Part shown: piece after piece, positions 16,466-26,344 of the stretch
Numbering within the stretch: position 1 is the stretch's first letter
Layout: every line of letters starts with the position of its first letter
DNA from: an uncultured Collinsella sp.
GTDB lineage: Bacteria; Actinomycetota; Coriobacteriia; Coriobacteriales; Coriobacteriaceae
NCBI GenBank assembly: GCA_934643145.1
Contig: CAKUBM010000002.1
Span: forward strand, 62,001 to 126,000
Direction of reading: 5' to 3'
Length of the DNA: 64,000 nt
Translations under genes and position numbers: made by a program
Notes under the pieces: generated by a model
Told to the model about the DNA's origin: nothing
Databases searched by the model: none
Seen by the model: the letters and a program-made list of their open reading frames with translations, nothing else

Positions 16466-17961
16466 GAGCTTCTCCTTTGGACCGTTGCGTTGGAGTTCAG
16501 CGGAATGGACACCGCAAGCGTAAAGGGCGGGGCGGCATGGACCTCCAGGCTGCCGCCCAGATTTTGCGCGACATGCCTCATACCAGGGATACCCGTTCCC
16601 TCGCGATACGATACGGGAGCGGGCGCACCGTCGTTTGATACCGTCATGTGTGCAATGGCGCCACCATCCGATACCTCCTGCCACAGGCGCACCTGAACCT
16701 GGTGGGTCTGCGCATGCTTGGTGGCATTGGTCGACGCCTCGCGGATTATCTGCAAAAAGGCAGTAGCGACGTGCGCATCGTCCGGAAGCGATCCATCTAC
16801 ATCGATCTGCACGCTCACCAGGCCAAAGGCGTGAACGATATCGCCCAGTTGCTCCGCAGGCTCGCTAGCGCCACCGCTACGCAGGTCGGCGGCAATCGAG
16901 CGCAGCAGCGGGTCAATCTGCTCGAGCGACTCGTCGTCCAGGCGCCCCTCTTCCAGATATCGATGGAGGATGGACAGGCGCTGGCCGATCACGTCGTGCA
17001 CGCGGGCACGCATGCGCAGGTAGGCCGCATTGTCGGCAACCTTCTTGACCTCTTCGATCTGAGCCTGAAGTTCTTGACCCGCAAGCTCAAGGAGGTGATT
17101 GGCCTGCGCCAGACGGTCGTGGGCATGCGCGTACTCTGTCACGTCCAAGCCAATAATACGTTCGAACGAACGACCCGAAACCATAACATCGTCGCGCACA
17201 AATAGGCGAATCTCGGCGGAAGAAATCTCGATCACCGCACGCGCCTCACCAAAGCGGTCCAAGTTGATCCGCACGCGATTCCTGCTGCTCTCGGGCATCT
17301 GCGCGCTGAGTTTGCGAAGGCCATTCCACGTGCCACTCATATCGCCCAGGTCGGTGGGCATGTGAAGCTCCACGAGGTTCTTGCGCATGCAGCGGTTCAT
17401 GAGCAACGGGCGGCCCTTCGAATCCAGATACAGAATGCCCACGGGAATCACGTTGATAGTCTCGATCGTCGAGAACGCCGTGATGTCCTCCTGGCGGTTG
17501 CGCACATCCATCAAAAGCGCCGCGACGGAGCGGAACAGGAAGAACGCGCCCTCCGCGATAAGGACCGCGGTCCATGCCGGGCCCATGGCATAAACCACTG
17601 GCGACGTCACGGCGGCAACGAGCAGCAGCTCAACCATCATGACGGGACGACGATAATGCACCATAAGGACCACGCCATAGACGGCAATCGCAGCGTTGAG
17701 CCATAGCAGCGCGCCCGCCGCCTCGGCGGCGACGTGAGGCGGCGCCACCAAATACGAGCCAGACAACGCGAACAAGATGACGGCCGAGATAATCAAGTGC
17801 AGCACAAGGCCCGCCTCGTGGGCGCAAATCACTTTGCGGTTGTAGGACGAGCGGCGCGATGCGATGAGCGGGACGTGAATGGTCTGCAGGCACGCCGCCA
17901 GAGCAAAGACGATATCGAGCGCAACGATTTGGGGAAGGATAAGCGGAAACTGCATCGTCAC
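16462..17961 (-). CDS. Membrane sensor histidine kinase
   Basis: 499 aa. About six N-terminal helices (residues 5-170), then a PAS-like region (about 175-300), a coiled segment with the likely phospho-acceptor His in RARVHDVIGQR, and a HATPase domain with the N-box IREASTNATKHA and a G-box near GTGIPGM. This is the HisKA_3/LytS-like layout that pairs with NarL-type regulators. The start is GTG at 17961, overlapping the previous stop by 4 bp, or ATG at 17955; neither has a strong ribosome binding site, in keeping with coupled translation. Ligand unknown. Confidence 0.9.
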   Translation of the reverse strand: MTMQFPLILPQIVALDIVFALAACLQTIHVPLIASRRSSYNRKVICAHEAGLVLHLIISAVILFALSGSYLVAPPHVAAEAAGALLWLNAAIAVYGVVLMVHYRRPVMMVELLLVAAVTSPVVYAMGPAWTAVLIAEGAFFLFRSVAALLMDVRNRQEDITAFSTIETINVIPVGILYLDSKGRPLLMNRCMRKNLVELHMPTDLGDMSGTWNGLRKLSAQMPESSRNRVRINLDRFGEARAVIEISSAEIRLFVRDDVMVSGRSFERIIGLDVTEYAHAHDRLAQANHLLELAGQELQAQIEEVKKVADNAAYLRMRARVHDVIGQRLSILHRYLEEGRLDDESLEQIDPLLRSIAADLRSGGASEPAEQLGDIVHAFGLVSVQIDVDGSLPDDAHVATAFLQIIREASTNATKHAQTHQVQVRLWQEVSDGGAIAHMTVSNDGAPAPVSYREGTGIPGMRHVAQNLGGSLEVHAAPPFTLAVSIPLNSNATVQRRSS

Positions 17962-19841
17962 TCACCAGCCCGCGGCATCAATACGATCATACGCAGCTGA
18001 CCGGGCTCGCCCTCAAGGCGATATGCCACGTTGCGCCCCTGCAGCGCGCTTTCGAGTTCGTGGGCAGCCGTCGTCTGCGACAAGTCCTCCTCGTCATTGG
18101 AGAAGAGCGTGGCGCGCAGCTCCACGCTGCACGAATCGTGGTCGCTCAGGTGATACATGAGCGCCGGATGGTCGGTGGTGTAAGCGAAGAACGCAAAATC
18201 GTACACGCAGTCGTACAGTGCGCTCACCGCACTGGCATGCATGGGGCGCCGTATGGCAATAATCGAGGCGCAGTCGACATCGATGGTGCGCAGATCGCTT
18301 GCCATCTCGTTGGCGATCAGCTGGATACGGTCGCGGTCAAAACCGCTCTCCCCGTGCTGCGCCAGCGTGAGCGAGCCTTTGCGTTTGCAATAGGCGACAA
18401 ACATCTTGGCACACTGCAGCATGCGGTACCGCTCGTGCGAGGATGCCTCGTCGGTTAACGGCGGTAGCGAGCTCAGCAGCCCATACATCTCGCCGAGCGC
18501 GCGGGCAAGTGCCTGGTCAACGTCTTTGACCAACAAGGCCTCGGCCTCTTGATCTGCCAGATGCGCTTTAAGGTCGTAGTCGGCCGTGAGCAGTTCGTTT
18601 TGGCGCTGCAGTTCCATACGCCGATGCGCCAGCTCGCGGTTGAGTTCGTTGACCTCCGATACGTCCTGAGCAAGCAGGGCCGACCCGCCCAACAGTGGAA
18701 AGGAGCGATACATCACATCGGGATTGGAAACGACGGCAAAGGCGTGGGAGTGTCCGAGTTCTTGAGCGCGCAGCTCCTCGCGCACGCCCGCCGGAATCGG
18801 CTTTGATACCGGCGTGGCATAAACTTCCTGCAGGTCGCGCGTTAGGACCTTAAGGTCGAGCGGCAGGGTATCGAAGATGCCGGCGATGTCGTGATACGAC
18901 GGAATGACGCCGCAATCGAGGCAAATCTCGAGCGTTACCACGCACAGCACGCAGTAGACGAGCGAAAAGTTGAGCTTCCATGCCCACGGCACGCGCAGGG
19001 CATACGAGATGGCAAAGAACGCAGCACCCAACAAAACAAGCGCCGCCGTGCCCGAAAAGCGCTGAATGCGAAAGGACGAGGACCGACCCACCAGGATAAA
19101 AAAGGCAACGAAGTTAAAGGCCGTCCACACTAAGACGGCGAAATAGCCCCAGCCGTACGTGTAATCGTTGCTCCAGGTGTCGCTTGCACGGTCAAAGTGG
19201 AATACCTGCCGGTGGAAATCGTTGGTGAGCACAAAACCGATAAGTAGGATGGCCACGACCCACAGGATGCTGCGATAGCGACGGCCCGCACGGTGTTGTT
19301 CCAGCCCCGCAAGGCGCAGGCCGCACAGCTGGTAGAGCAGCGGAATGAGCGTCATGGGCACGTAGTACAGGTACCACAGCACGGTGGCATAGAACGGTGT
19401 GAACGACTTGTATTTGAGGATGACCTCAATCATCCAGAGGGCGCAGATGGTGGCGACGGCAACAAGGCGGCGGCGCAACACATAGTCCAAACAGCGTAGA
19501 TAGACCGATACACCCCAGATCGAAAATATAATTGCGGCGACAAGCAACGGGAGAGAGCTCGAGTGGACGAGCGCATCCACGACCTCTTCGGACACCTCGC
19601 TATAGGCAGGCACGGTGTTGGATAGCTTGGGGTCGGAGGCGAATAACGCCGGCAAGACCGCCAAAAGCAGAAGAAATAGTGCGGTTATGACGCCGGCAAT
19701 GACGAAGGCGCGGCGACGGTACACCAGGTGCGTTATGCCAACGAGGAATCGCGGCATGGCGAAGAGCCTGCCGCCCCTAGGATCCGCCACGGGTGCGGAT
19801 CGGGCGGCCGCATGACCGATATGTCGCTCGCGGGTACCCAT
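17958..19841 (-). CDS. Multi-helix membrane sensor, kinase-like C-terminus
   Basis: 627 aa. Seven to nine hydrophobic helices between residues 40 and 320 (similar in look to 7TM/histidine-kinase N-domains), then a long soluble part with a coiled coil (about 400-445: NRELAHRRMELQRQNELL) and a degenerate ATPase-like C-domain without clear N or G boxes. It heads the operon of kinase and response regulator, and could be a co-sensor or receptor for them. The ATG at 19841 has no ribosome binding site, but TACACT lies about 9 nt upstream, so a leaderless transcript is possible; ATG at 19757 (MPRFLV) is the alternative. Confidence 0.75.
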   Translation of the reverse strand: MGTRERHIGHAAARSAPVADPRGGRLFAMPRFLVGITHLVYRRRAFVIAGVITALFLLLLAVLPALFASDPKLSNTVPAYSEVSEEVVDALVHSSSLPLLVAAIIFSIWGVSVYLRCLDYVLRRRLVAVATICALWMIEVILKYKSFTPFYATVLWYLYYVPMTLIPLLYQLCGLRLAGLEQHRAGRRYRSILWVVAILLIGFVLTNDFHRQVFHFDRASDTWSNDYTYGWGYFAVLVWTAFNFVAFFILVGRSSSFRIQRFSGTAALVLLGAAFFAISYALRVPWAWKLNFSLVYCVLCVVTLEICLDCGVIPSYHDIAGIFDTLPLDLKVLTRDLQEVYATPVSKPIPAGVREELRAQELGHSHAFAVVSNPDVMYRSFPLLGGSALLAQDVSEVNELNRELAHRRMELQRQNELLTADYDLKAHLADQEAEALLVKDVDQALARALGEMYGLLSSLPPLTDEASSHERYRMLQCAKMFVAYCKRKGSLTLAQHGESGFDRDRIQLIANEMASDLRTIDVDCASIIAIRRPMHASAVSALYDCVYDFAFFAYTTDHPALMYHLSDHDSCSVELRATLFSNDEEDLSQTTAAHELESALQGRNVAYRLEGEPGQLRMIVLMPRAGE

Positions 19842-19910
19842 AGTGCTTTTAGTGTACCGACAGGCAGGCCCAAAAAGCGGGCCACATGTCCCAAAATCCG
19901 CCGACGGCGA

Positions 19911-19955
19911 GGGACGTCGCCAGCGACTAGTCGTTTAAGAACGTCCCCAATGACC
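19911..19955. repeat. Copy of the CGACTAGTCG repeat
   Basis: GGGACGTCGCCAGCGACTAG followed by TCGTTTAAGAACGTCCCCAA. The end matches the repeats at 11176 and 57392. Upstream of the sensor operon, in the 332-bp gap 19842-20173. Confidence 0.6.
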
Positions 19956-19994
19956 AAGACAAAACGAGCGAGGATTTTTGGACGCCCAAATGGC

Positions 19995-20058
19995 GAGAGT
20001 GGATAATCTCCCACTTTGAGCCCACAAACAGGCTAAAAACGGGAGATTATCCACTCTC
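19995..20058. repeat. Hairpin with 18-bp perfect arms
   Basis: GAGAGTGGATAATCTCCC at 19995-20012 and its exact complement at 20041-20058, with an internal AGCC/GGCT mini-stem. Same build as the AGTTGCGGTG family but with a different sequence. Confidence 0.65.
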
Positions 20059-20105
20059 ATTCTGCGGGCACTCATTTAAGTACGTCCCCAATGAGTGCTT
20101 TCAAC

Positions 20106-20144
20106 AAGGCGCCCGGCGAGCAGTTTGTGCTCGCTGGGCGCCTT
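20106..20144. terminator. Terminator hairpin after GH1 gene
   Basis: Arms 20106-20122 and 20128-20144 (AAGGCGCCCGGCGAGCA) pair over 17 bp with one mismatch. It lies 30 bp downstream of the minus-strand 6-phospho-beta-glucosidase gene. Confidence 0.8.
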
Positions 20145-20173
20145 GGTTAGGAAGCTATGATTGCCGGGGAAGC

Positions 20174-21616
<1,443 letters not shown>

Positions 21617-21754
21617 TCATACGCTGCTTGTCGTGGTTTCAGTATCCCCGTAAACGGGGTCCCGCTCAACGGCAGCGACGCAGGTCGACACTTCTTTTCG
21701 CACGCAGACGCCCAGCGACCGCCCGCGCCTGACACTTTTTGATACCGCAGGCCC

Positions 21755-22005
21755 AAACCACCACGAAGGGGACAGGCACCTTTGTAGTGGTTTTAGTCCG
21801 TTTGTCTTGATCTGTAACAGGAAGGCCGTCAAAACCGGGCTAGATGTTACAGATCGAGATTGTTCGAGCAGCCCCCTACGGTTTGTCTTGATCTGTAACA
21901 GATAGAGCCGATTTTACCTGCTAGATGTTACAGATTGAGACGGGATCTCTTAGTCCACGGTGATGTCGAGGTTCTTGCCGGTGAGACCCACGTAACCGCC
22001 TTCGG
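21755..22005. repeat. Left copy of ~250-bp direct repeat flanking the AAA gene
   Basis: In order: the CCACCAC hairpin (21755-21795), two hairpins with TCTGTAACA/TGTTACAGA arms (21805-21859 and 21886-21940), then the last 18 codons of a DUF4867 gene. The same order, about 80-90 percent alike by eye, stands at 23183-23430. It fills most of the 465-bp gap 21605-22069. Confidence 0.8.
21950..22005 (-). pseudogene. 3' remnant of a DUF4867 gene
   Basis: Minus-strand codons read EGGYVGLTGKNLDITVD and stop, identical to the last 17 residues of the complete DUF4867 gene at 23375. The DNA differs at five positions, all synonymous, including TAA versus TAG. Homology stops abruptly at about 22005. So this is the tail of a second, once functional copy cut off from its body, not a recent exact duplication. 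Confidence 0.8.
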
Positions 22006-22017
22006 TCAACAGGCAAT

Positions 22018-22069
22018 TTGACTGAATAGGAAAAAAAGGAAAAAATAGGAAAAAAAGGAAAGGAGACTC
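22018..22069 (+). promoter_or_regulatory. A/G-rich leader with two 18-bp direct repeats before AAA gene
   Basis: TTGACT at 22018 could be a -35 box. The 18-bp unit AATAGGAAAAAAAGGAAA occurs at 22025-22042 and 22044-22061, just before the ribosome binding site GGAAAGGAG. The leader is far more A-rich than the surrounding DNA. Each unit contains AGGAAA, so it might present alternative weak ribosome binding sites. Confidence 0.5.
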
Positions 22070-23176
22070 ATGACTGAAACCATCTTCTCCCCCTCATTTG
22101 GAAATCGCCCGTCCTATCTGGTGGGACGCGGGAGCGTGATTTCGACATTCATCTCCGGCCTTGAACAGGAGCCGGGCAATCGAGACCGCGCCATGCTCAT
22201 GCTCGGTCAGCGAGGCAGCGGTAAGACGGTTCTCCTGTGGGAGCTCGCCGATCGCGCTCGCAAGCTTGGCTTCGTCGTCGCCACGCCCACCGTTGCCTCC
22301 GAGGACATGCTCGAGCGCATTGTTGAAAAAATCCAAGAGGCGGGCGAGCCCTATGCCAACAAACGCCATCTCCCTAAACTCACGGGCGGCAGCCTGAGCG
22401 TCTTCGGTTTCTCGGCCGGCCTTGAGTTCACACGCGATGTGCAGGAAACCAAGAGCTTCCAGTTCAAACTCACGCAGCTGGCGCGCAAATTGACCGAGCA
22501 AGGACACGGCATCCTCATCCTTATCGATGAACTCCAGGCCAATTCGCCCGAGATCAGACAACTCGTCACCGCCTATCAAGAACTCGTCGGCGAGGGACTC
22601 AACGTCGCGCTCGTCATGGCGGGCCTTCCGGGAGCGGTCTCGGCGACGCTCAATGACCGCGTGCTGACGTTTCTTAACCGCGCGCGCAAAGTCACACTCG
22701 AACCGCTTTCAGTCGGAGATGTCGATACCTACTATCAGCGAGCTTTCGAAGAGCTCGGCCTTGATATCCCAGGCGATCTTCGGCTGGATGCCGCTCGCGC
22801 AACCCAGGGTTCACCCTACATGTTGCAGCTCATCGGCTATAACATCGCCAATCGTTGCCAGGCAGGAGAGCGCGTAACGCAAGAGCAGGTCGACGGAGCC
22901 ATCAAGGCGTCAAAAGTAGATTTCGAAAACGATGTGTGCGAGACGACGCTCTCCGCACTGTCGGACCAAGACGTCGCATTTCTCGTCGCGATGGCAGACG
23001 ACGAAGACGGCGCGTCGCGCATCTCTGATGTTGCCGAGCGCATGTCGGTCACACCCGACTACGCCCAAAAATATCGCCGACGCCTCATCGACGCCGGCGT
23101 AATCGAACAGGCCCGCCGCGGTTACGTACGCTTTGCTGTTCCCTATATGTTCGACTACCTGCGAAGTCAGCTGTAG
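22070..23176 (+). CDS. AAA+ ATPase (AAA_16/ORC-like) with winged-helix tail
   Basis: 368 aa. Walker A GQRGSGKT at residues 46-53, Walker B ILILIDEL at about 146-153, a sensor region near ALVMAG, and a C-terminal winged helix (about 285-365; ISDVAERMSVTPDYAQKYRRRLIDAGVI). This layout is like archaeal-type stand-alone ATPases used in DNA binding or signalling. It is the only plus-strand gene between minus-strand genes and lies between two direct repeats, one of which restores the end of a neighbouring gene, so it looks like an inserted cargo gene. No integrase or partner is seen. Function unknown. Confidence 0.85.
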   Translation: MTETIFSPSFGNRPSYLVGRGSVISTFISGLEQEPGNRDRAMLMLGQRGSGKTVLLWELADRARKLGFVVATPTVASEDMLERIVEKIQEAGEPYANKRHLPKLTGGSLSVFGFSAGLEFTRDVQETKSFQFKLTQLARKLTEQGHGILILIDELQANSPEIRQLVTAYQELVGEGLNVALVMAGLPGAVSATLNDRVLTFLNRARKVTLEPLSVGDVDTYYQRAFEELGLDIPGDLRLDAARATQGSPYMLQLIGYNIANRCQAGERVTQEQVDGAIKASKVDFENDVCETTLSALSDQDVAFLVAMADDEDGASRISDVAERMSVTPDYAQKYRRRLIDAGVIEQARRGYVRFAVPYMFDYLRSQL

Positions 23177-23182
23177 AAAAAA

Positions 23183-23430
23183 ACCACCACAAAGGTGCCT
23201 GTCCCCTTCGTGGTGGTCTGGGCCAGTTTGTCTCGATCTGTAACAGTTAGGCCGGTAAGACCGGGCTTGGTGTTACAGATCGAGATTTTTCGGTCGCCCC
23301 CTGCGATTTGTCTAAATCTGTAACAGGTAGAGGCGATTTAGCCTGCTAGATGTTACAGATTGAGACAGAAGACTCTAGTCCACGGTGATGTCGAGGTTTT
23401 TGCCGGTTAGGCCCACGTAGCCGCCTTCGG
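23183..23430. repeat. Right copy of ~250-bp direct repeat flanking the AAA gene
   Basis: CCACCAC hairpin (23183-23216), two TCTGTAACA hairpins (23231-23285 and 23311-23365), then the 3' end of the DUF4867 gene. Read on the minus strand the first hairpin is followed by a run of seven T, so it is also a likely terminator for DUF4867. Confidence 0.8.
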
Positions 23431-24019
23431 CCGCCTTGGGGCTATCGGCGTGGCAGAGGACCCACTTGTCGGCCTTCCAGTAGCAGTAGCTGTCACCGGC
23501 GGCAGGCATGTCGGCCGTGGCCTCGGGACGCGGGCCGTTGGTGCCGGCGGGCAGCGCGACCATCACCTGGAAGCCGCCGTCGTCGACCATGCACGGCGTG
23601 TAGTGGAGCGTCGTGGCATAGACCTCGACGAGCGTGCCGGCGGGCGCGCGGAAGGCCTTGACCTGCGCGGTGTCGAGCTTGCCGTCGACGATCTGCTCGC
23701 GCTTGGCCAGCAGCAGGATAAAGTCACGGGCGCCCAGGTTGAACTCGCTGGCGCGGTGATACTCCAGGCAGTTGAGCTGCGTGTTGTGGCCGTTGCACCA
23801 GCCCAGCTGGAAGGGACGGCCACCGTACATGAGCAGACCGAGCGTGTCGGTGCCCTCGACCTGCTCAAGCTCAGACGCGGAGGCCACGTACTTGCTGCCC
23901 TCGGGAATGGGTGTGGCGGAAAGCGCCTCGACAAGCGGGGCGGTCAGGCTGGAGGGCACGTCGTCCCACACGCGGCCGTAGGGTTTGAACTCGGGATCGT
24001 TGACAGAGTAGATATGCAT
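23375..24019 (-). CDS. DUF4867 family protein
   Basis: 214 aa from the ATG at 24019 (MHIYSV), 6 nt after CAGGAG; the frame could also begin at GTG 24025. The sequence (YGRVW near the start, GGRPFQLGWCNGHNTQLNCLEYHR, FRAPAGTLVEVYATTLHYTPC) is that of DUF4867, a cupin-like family often found beside sugar-phosphate genes such as those for tagatose. The His and Glu residues in NCLEYH and LHYTP could bind a metal. Its enzymatic role is not known to me. Its tail is duplicated at 21950. Confidence 0.85.
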   Translation of the reverse strand: MHIYSVNDPEFKPYGRVWDDVPSSLTAPLVEALSATPIPEGSKYVASASELEQVEGTDTLGLLMYGGRPFQLGWCNGHNTQLNCLEYHRASEFNLGARDFILLLAKREQIVDGKLDTAQVKAFRAPAGTLVEVYATTLHYTPCMVDDGGFQVMVALPAGTNGPRPEATADMPAAGDSYCYWKADKWVLCHADSPKAAEGGYVGLTGKNLDITVD

Positions 24020-24093
24020 GTTCACTCCTGTTCGTAATTGTGACTATACGAACATTCTAGAACAAACACGAGCGATTTTGAGCGCTCGGCACG

Positions 24094-24123
24094 AAAAAGC
24101 GCCCTCGCAAAGTGCGGAGGCGC
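24094..24123 (-). terminator. Intrinsic terminator of luxS
   Basis: On the minus strand: GCGCCTCCGCA, loop, TGCGAGGGCGC, then TTTTT. Stem 24099-24123 and T run 24094-24098, about 35 bp after the luxS stop. Confidence 0.85.
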
Positions 24124-24156
24124 TTCCATTGCAAACGTTGATCCTACGAGCAGCCC

Positions 24157-24645
24157 TTACGCCTGCTGGTAGTGCAGGTGCTTCTCGTCGATATCGGCCA
24201 GGTCGCGGTCGAGGTAGCGGCGCGCGAGCCAGTTGGCCATGGGAAGGTTCTGGTCCAGGTAGTTACCGCACTCCTCGGGAGCGGCGCCGGGGACATCGCC
24301 CTCAAAGCCGGCGACGAACTCAAACAGCTCGCGCACGAGCGGCAGAATCTCCTCGCTCGTCACCTCGCCAAAAACGACCAGGTAAAAGCCCGTGCGGCAA
24401 CCCATGGGGCCAAAGTAGACAATGCGGCTCGACCACTCGACATGGTTACGAAGGAACGTTGCGCCAAGGTGCTCGATCGTGTGGCACTCGGCCGTGTTCA
24501 TGACCGGCTCCTTGTTGGGCGTGGTCAGGCGCAGGTCAAAGGTGGTGACGGCGGTGCCGGTCGCCGGGTCGCGGTCGATGCGGCTCACATACACGCCGGG
24601 CTCAAGCAGCAGATGATCGACAGAAAAGCTGGCAATGCGCTCCAT
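24157..24645 (-). CDS. luxS: S-ribosylhomocysteine lyase LuxS
   Basis: 162 aa, the normal length. Zinc ligands H55 and H59 in HTIEH (Glu58 is the catalytic base) and C126 in PEECGNY; catalytic Cys83 in MGCRTGFY. It splits S-ribosylhomocysteine to homocysteine and DPD, the precursor of autoinducer-2, in the activated methyl cycle. GAGAGG precedes the ATG. It follows the FGGY kinase gene after a 152-bp gap with a hairpin, so it is probably transcribed separately, and it has its own strong terminator. Confidence 0.97.
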   Translation of the reverse strand: MERIASFSVDHLLLEPGVYVSRIDRDPATGTAVTTFDLRLTTPNKEPVMNTAECHTIEHLGATFLRNHVEWSSRIVYFGPMGCRTGFYLVVFGEVTSEEILPLVRELFEFVAGFEGDVPGAAPEECGNYLDQNLPMANWLARRYLDRDLADIDEKHLHYQQA

Positions 24646-24665
24646 GGCAGATCCTCTCGGTAGTC

Positions 24666-24792
24666 AATTTGGGACGGGGCTCTTTTAGCTGGTTGGAATG
24701 GTCGCACCAATCATACCAGTCAAAAAAGCCCCGTCCCAAATTAGCTACCCGGGACAGGGACCGATGAGTTTTTAATCCCCGTCCCAGAAAAA
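24666..24792. repeat. GGGACGGGG-family hairpin repeat (copy 1)
   Basis: Arms 24666-24692 and 24717-24742 (AATTTGGGACGGGGCT...) pair over most of about 26 bp; a second segment to 24792 repeats GGGAC...GTCCC. Related pieces occur at 30952-30978 and 32058-32165. Probably also the terminator of the FGGY kinase gene. Confidence 0.7.
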
Positions 24793-24797
24793 TCATG

Positions 24798-26288
24798 CTA
24801 GGCGGCGTACGAGATAGTCGCGGCCACTGCGTGGCGCCAGCCGGCGATCTTTTTGGCTCGCTCGTCGGCGGGCATGGCAGGTTCCACGATGCCGCGGGCG
24901 CCGTAGACGTCGACCACGTCGCGTGTGTACATGCCAAGCGCAATGCCGCAGGCCCAAGCCGCACCCAGGCCGCTCATCTCGTCGTTGCTCGCGATGCGGA
25001 TGGGCGAACCCACCAGGTCGCTCTCAAACTGCATCAGATACGCATCGCGCGTGGGACCGCCGTCAACACGAAGCTCGGCCAGCGCCGCGCCCGAATCCTC
25101 GACCATCGCATCGATCACATCGAAGATCTGATAGGCGATCGACTCGTCGGCGGCCTTCACGAACTCCGCGCGACCCGTGGTACGTGTCATGCCAAAGACG
25201 CAGCCCTCGGCGTCGCTTGCCCAGTGCGGCGCGCCCAGGCCGGTAAATGCCGGCACAAAGTAGACGCGGCTCGCCGGGTTGGCGGCATAGCACAGGTCGG
25301 TAACTTCCTCGGGGTTATTGATGAGCTCCAGGTCGTCGCGCAGCCAGGTCTTGACGGCGCCGGCGTAGCTCACGTTGCCCTCGAGCACGTACTCGGTCAC
25401 GCCGTCCATGCGCCACGCGAGCGAGCTCGAAAGCCCGTGCGAGCTGGCGACAAACTCGTCGCCCACGTTCATCATGACCGAACTGCCGGTGCCATAGGTC
25501 GCCTTGGCCATGCCGCGGCTGTGGCAGCCTTGCGCAAACAGGGCGGCGTGGCTGTCGCCGAGCACGCCGTGCACGGGCACGGATGCCGGCAAAAAGCCGC
25601 CCAGGTCCGTTGTGCCGAACAGACCGTCGGAATCGGTCACCTGCGGCAGGCAGGCCGGATCGATGCCAAAGGCCTCGCACACCGGCTCGCTCCAGCAGCC
25701 GTGGCGCAGGTCGAACAGCTGCGTACGGCTGGCGTTGGACCAGTCGCAGCGGAACTCGGCGCCGCCCGTGAGCGTCCAGACAACCCAGGCGTCAATCGTG
25801 CCCAGGCACAGCTCGCCCGCCGCAGCAGTCTCGGCTGCCGCCGGCACGTTTGCGAGAATCCAAGCCATCTTGCCCGCCGGATAGTAGGGCGAGAGCACCA
25901 AGCCTGTCGTGTCGCGCACCAGCTCGGCCACGCCTTCGCGCGCGGCCAGCTCGTCACACAGCTCACGGGCGCGGGCGCACTGCCACACCACGGCGTCGCA
26001 CAGCGGCTCGCCCGTTGTGCGATTCCAGGCAACGGTGGTCTCGCGCTGGTTGGAGATGCCGATGCCGGCGACGTCGGCCGGGTCGACCCCGGTCTCCTCT
26101 ACCACGGCACGCGCCACGGCTAGGACGTTGGCCGCAATCTCGGCCGGATCATGGCTCACCCAGCCGGCCTCGTTGATGATCTGGCGATGCGAGCGGTCGG
26201 CACGATGAATCAGATGGCCGCCCTCGTCCACCAGCAGCGCCTTGGTGCCCTGCGTGGACTGATCGATTCCGATGATGTAGCGGCCCAT
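24798..26288 (-). CDS. FGGY-family carbohydrate kinase (glycerol-kinase-like)
   Basis: 496 aa from the ATG at 26288 behind AGGGGTGG. N-terminal phosphate motif IGIDQSTQGTKALL, ATP-binding motifs YGTGSS and VDGGPTRD, and the FGGY C-domain. Automated tools would likely call it glycerol kinase, but the first loop has DQSTQGTK rather than the DQGTTSSR typical of GlpK, and it follows an isomerase and split transketolase with no glpF or glpD nearby. A ketose kinase, for example for apulose, fits the context better. It is last in the minus-strand set and is separated from the transketolase by a perfect 16-bp hairpin. Substrate inferred, not shown. Confidence 0.85.
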   Translation of the reverse strand: MGRYIIGIDQSTQGTKALLVDEGGHLIHRADRSHRQIINEAGWVSHDPAEIAANVLAVARAVVEETGVDPADVAGIGISNQRETTVAWNRTTGEPLCDAVVWQCARARELCDELAAREGVAELVRDTTGLVLSPYYPAGKMAWILANVPAAAETAAAGELCLGTIDAWVVWTLTGGAEFRCDWSNASRTQLFDLRHGCWSEPVCEAFGIDPACLPQVTDSDGLFGTTDLGGFLPASVPVHGVLGDSHAALFAQGCHSRGMAKATYGTGSSVMMNVGDEFVASSHGLSSSLAWRMDGVTEYVLEGNVSYAGAVKTWLRDDLELINNPEEVTDLCYAANPASRVYFVPAFTGLGAPHWASDAEGCVFGMTRTTGRAEFVKAADESIAYQIFDVIDAMVEDSGAALAELRVDGGPTRDAYLMQFESDLVGSPIRIASNDEMSGLGAAWACGIALGMYTRDVVDVYGARGIVEPAMPADERAKKIAGWRHAVAATISYAA

Positions 26289-26307
26289 GGCCACCCCTTT
26301 CAAAATG

Positions 26308-26340
26308 AATGTGACAAAGGGACGGTCCCTTTGTCACATT
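26308..26340. repeat. Perfect 16-bp inverted repeat between transketolase and kinase
   Basis: AATGTGACAAAGGGAC at 26308-26323 and its exact complement at 26325-26340 with one base between. With so short a loop it would form a cruciform or attenuator rather than a simple terminator. It may lower kinase expression relative to the upstream genes. Confidence 0.7.
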
Positions 26341-26344
26341 CCAA

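Noticed and set aside
24798..26288. Naming the FGGY kinase glpK
   Set aside because: The first phosphate motif differs from typical glycerol kinase and there is no glpF, glpD or glpR nearby. Called by family only.
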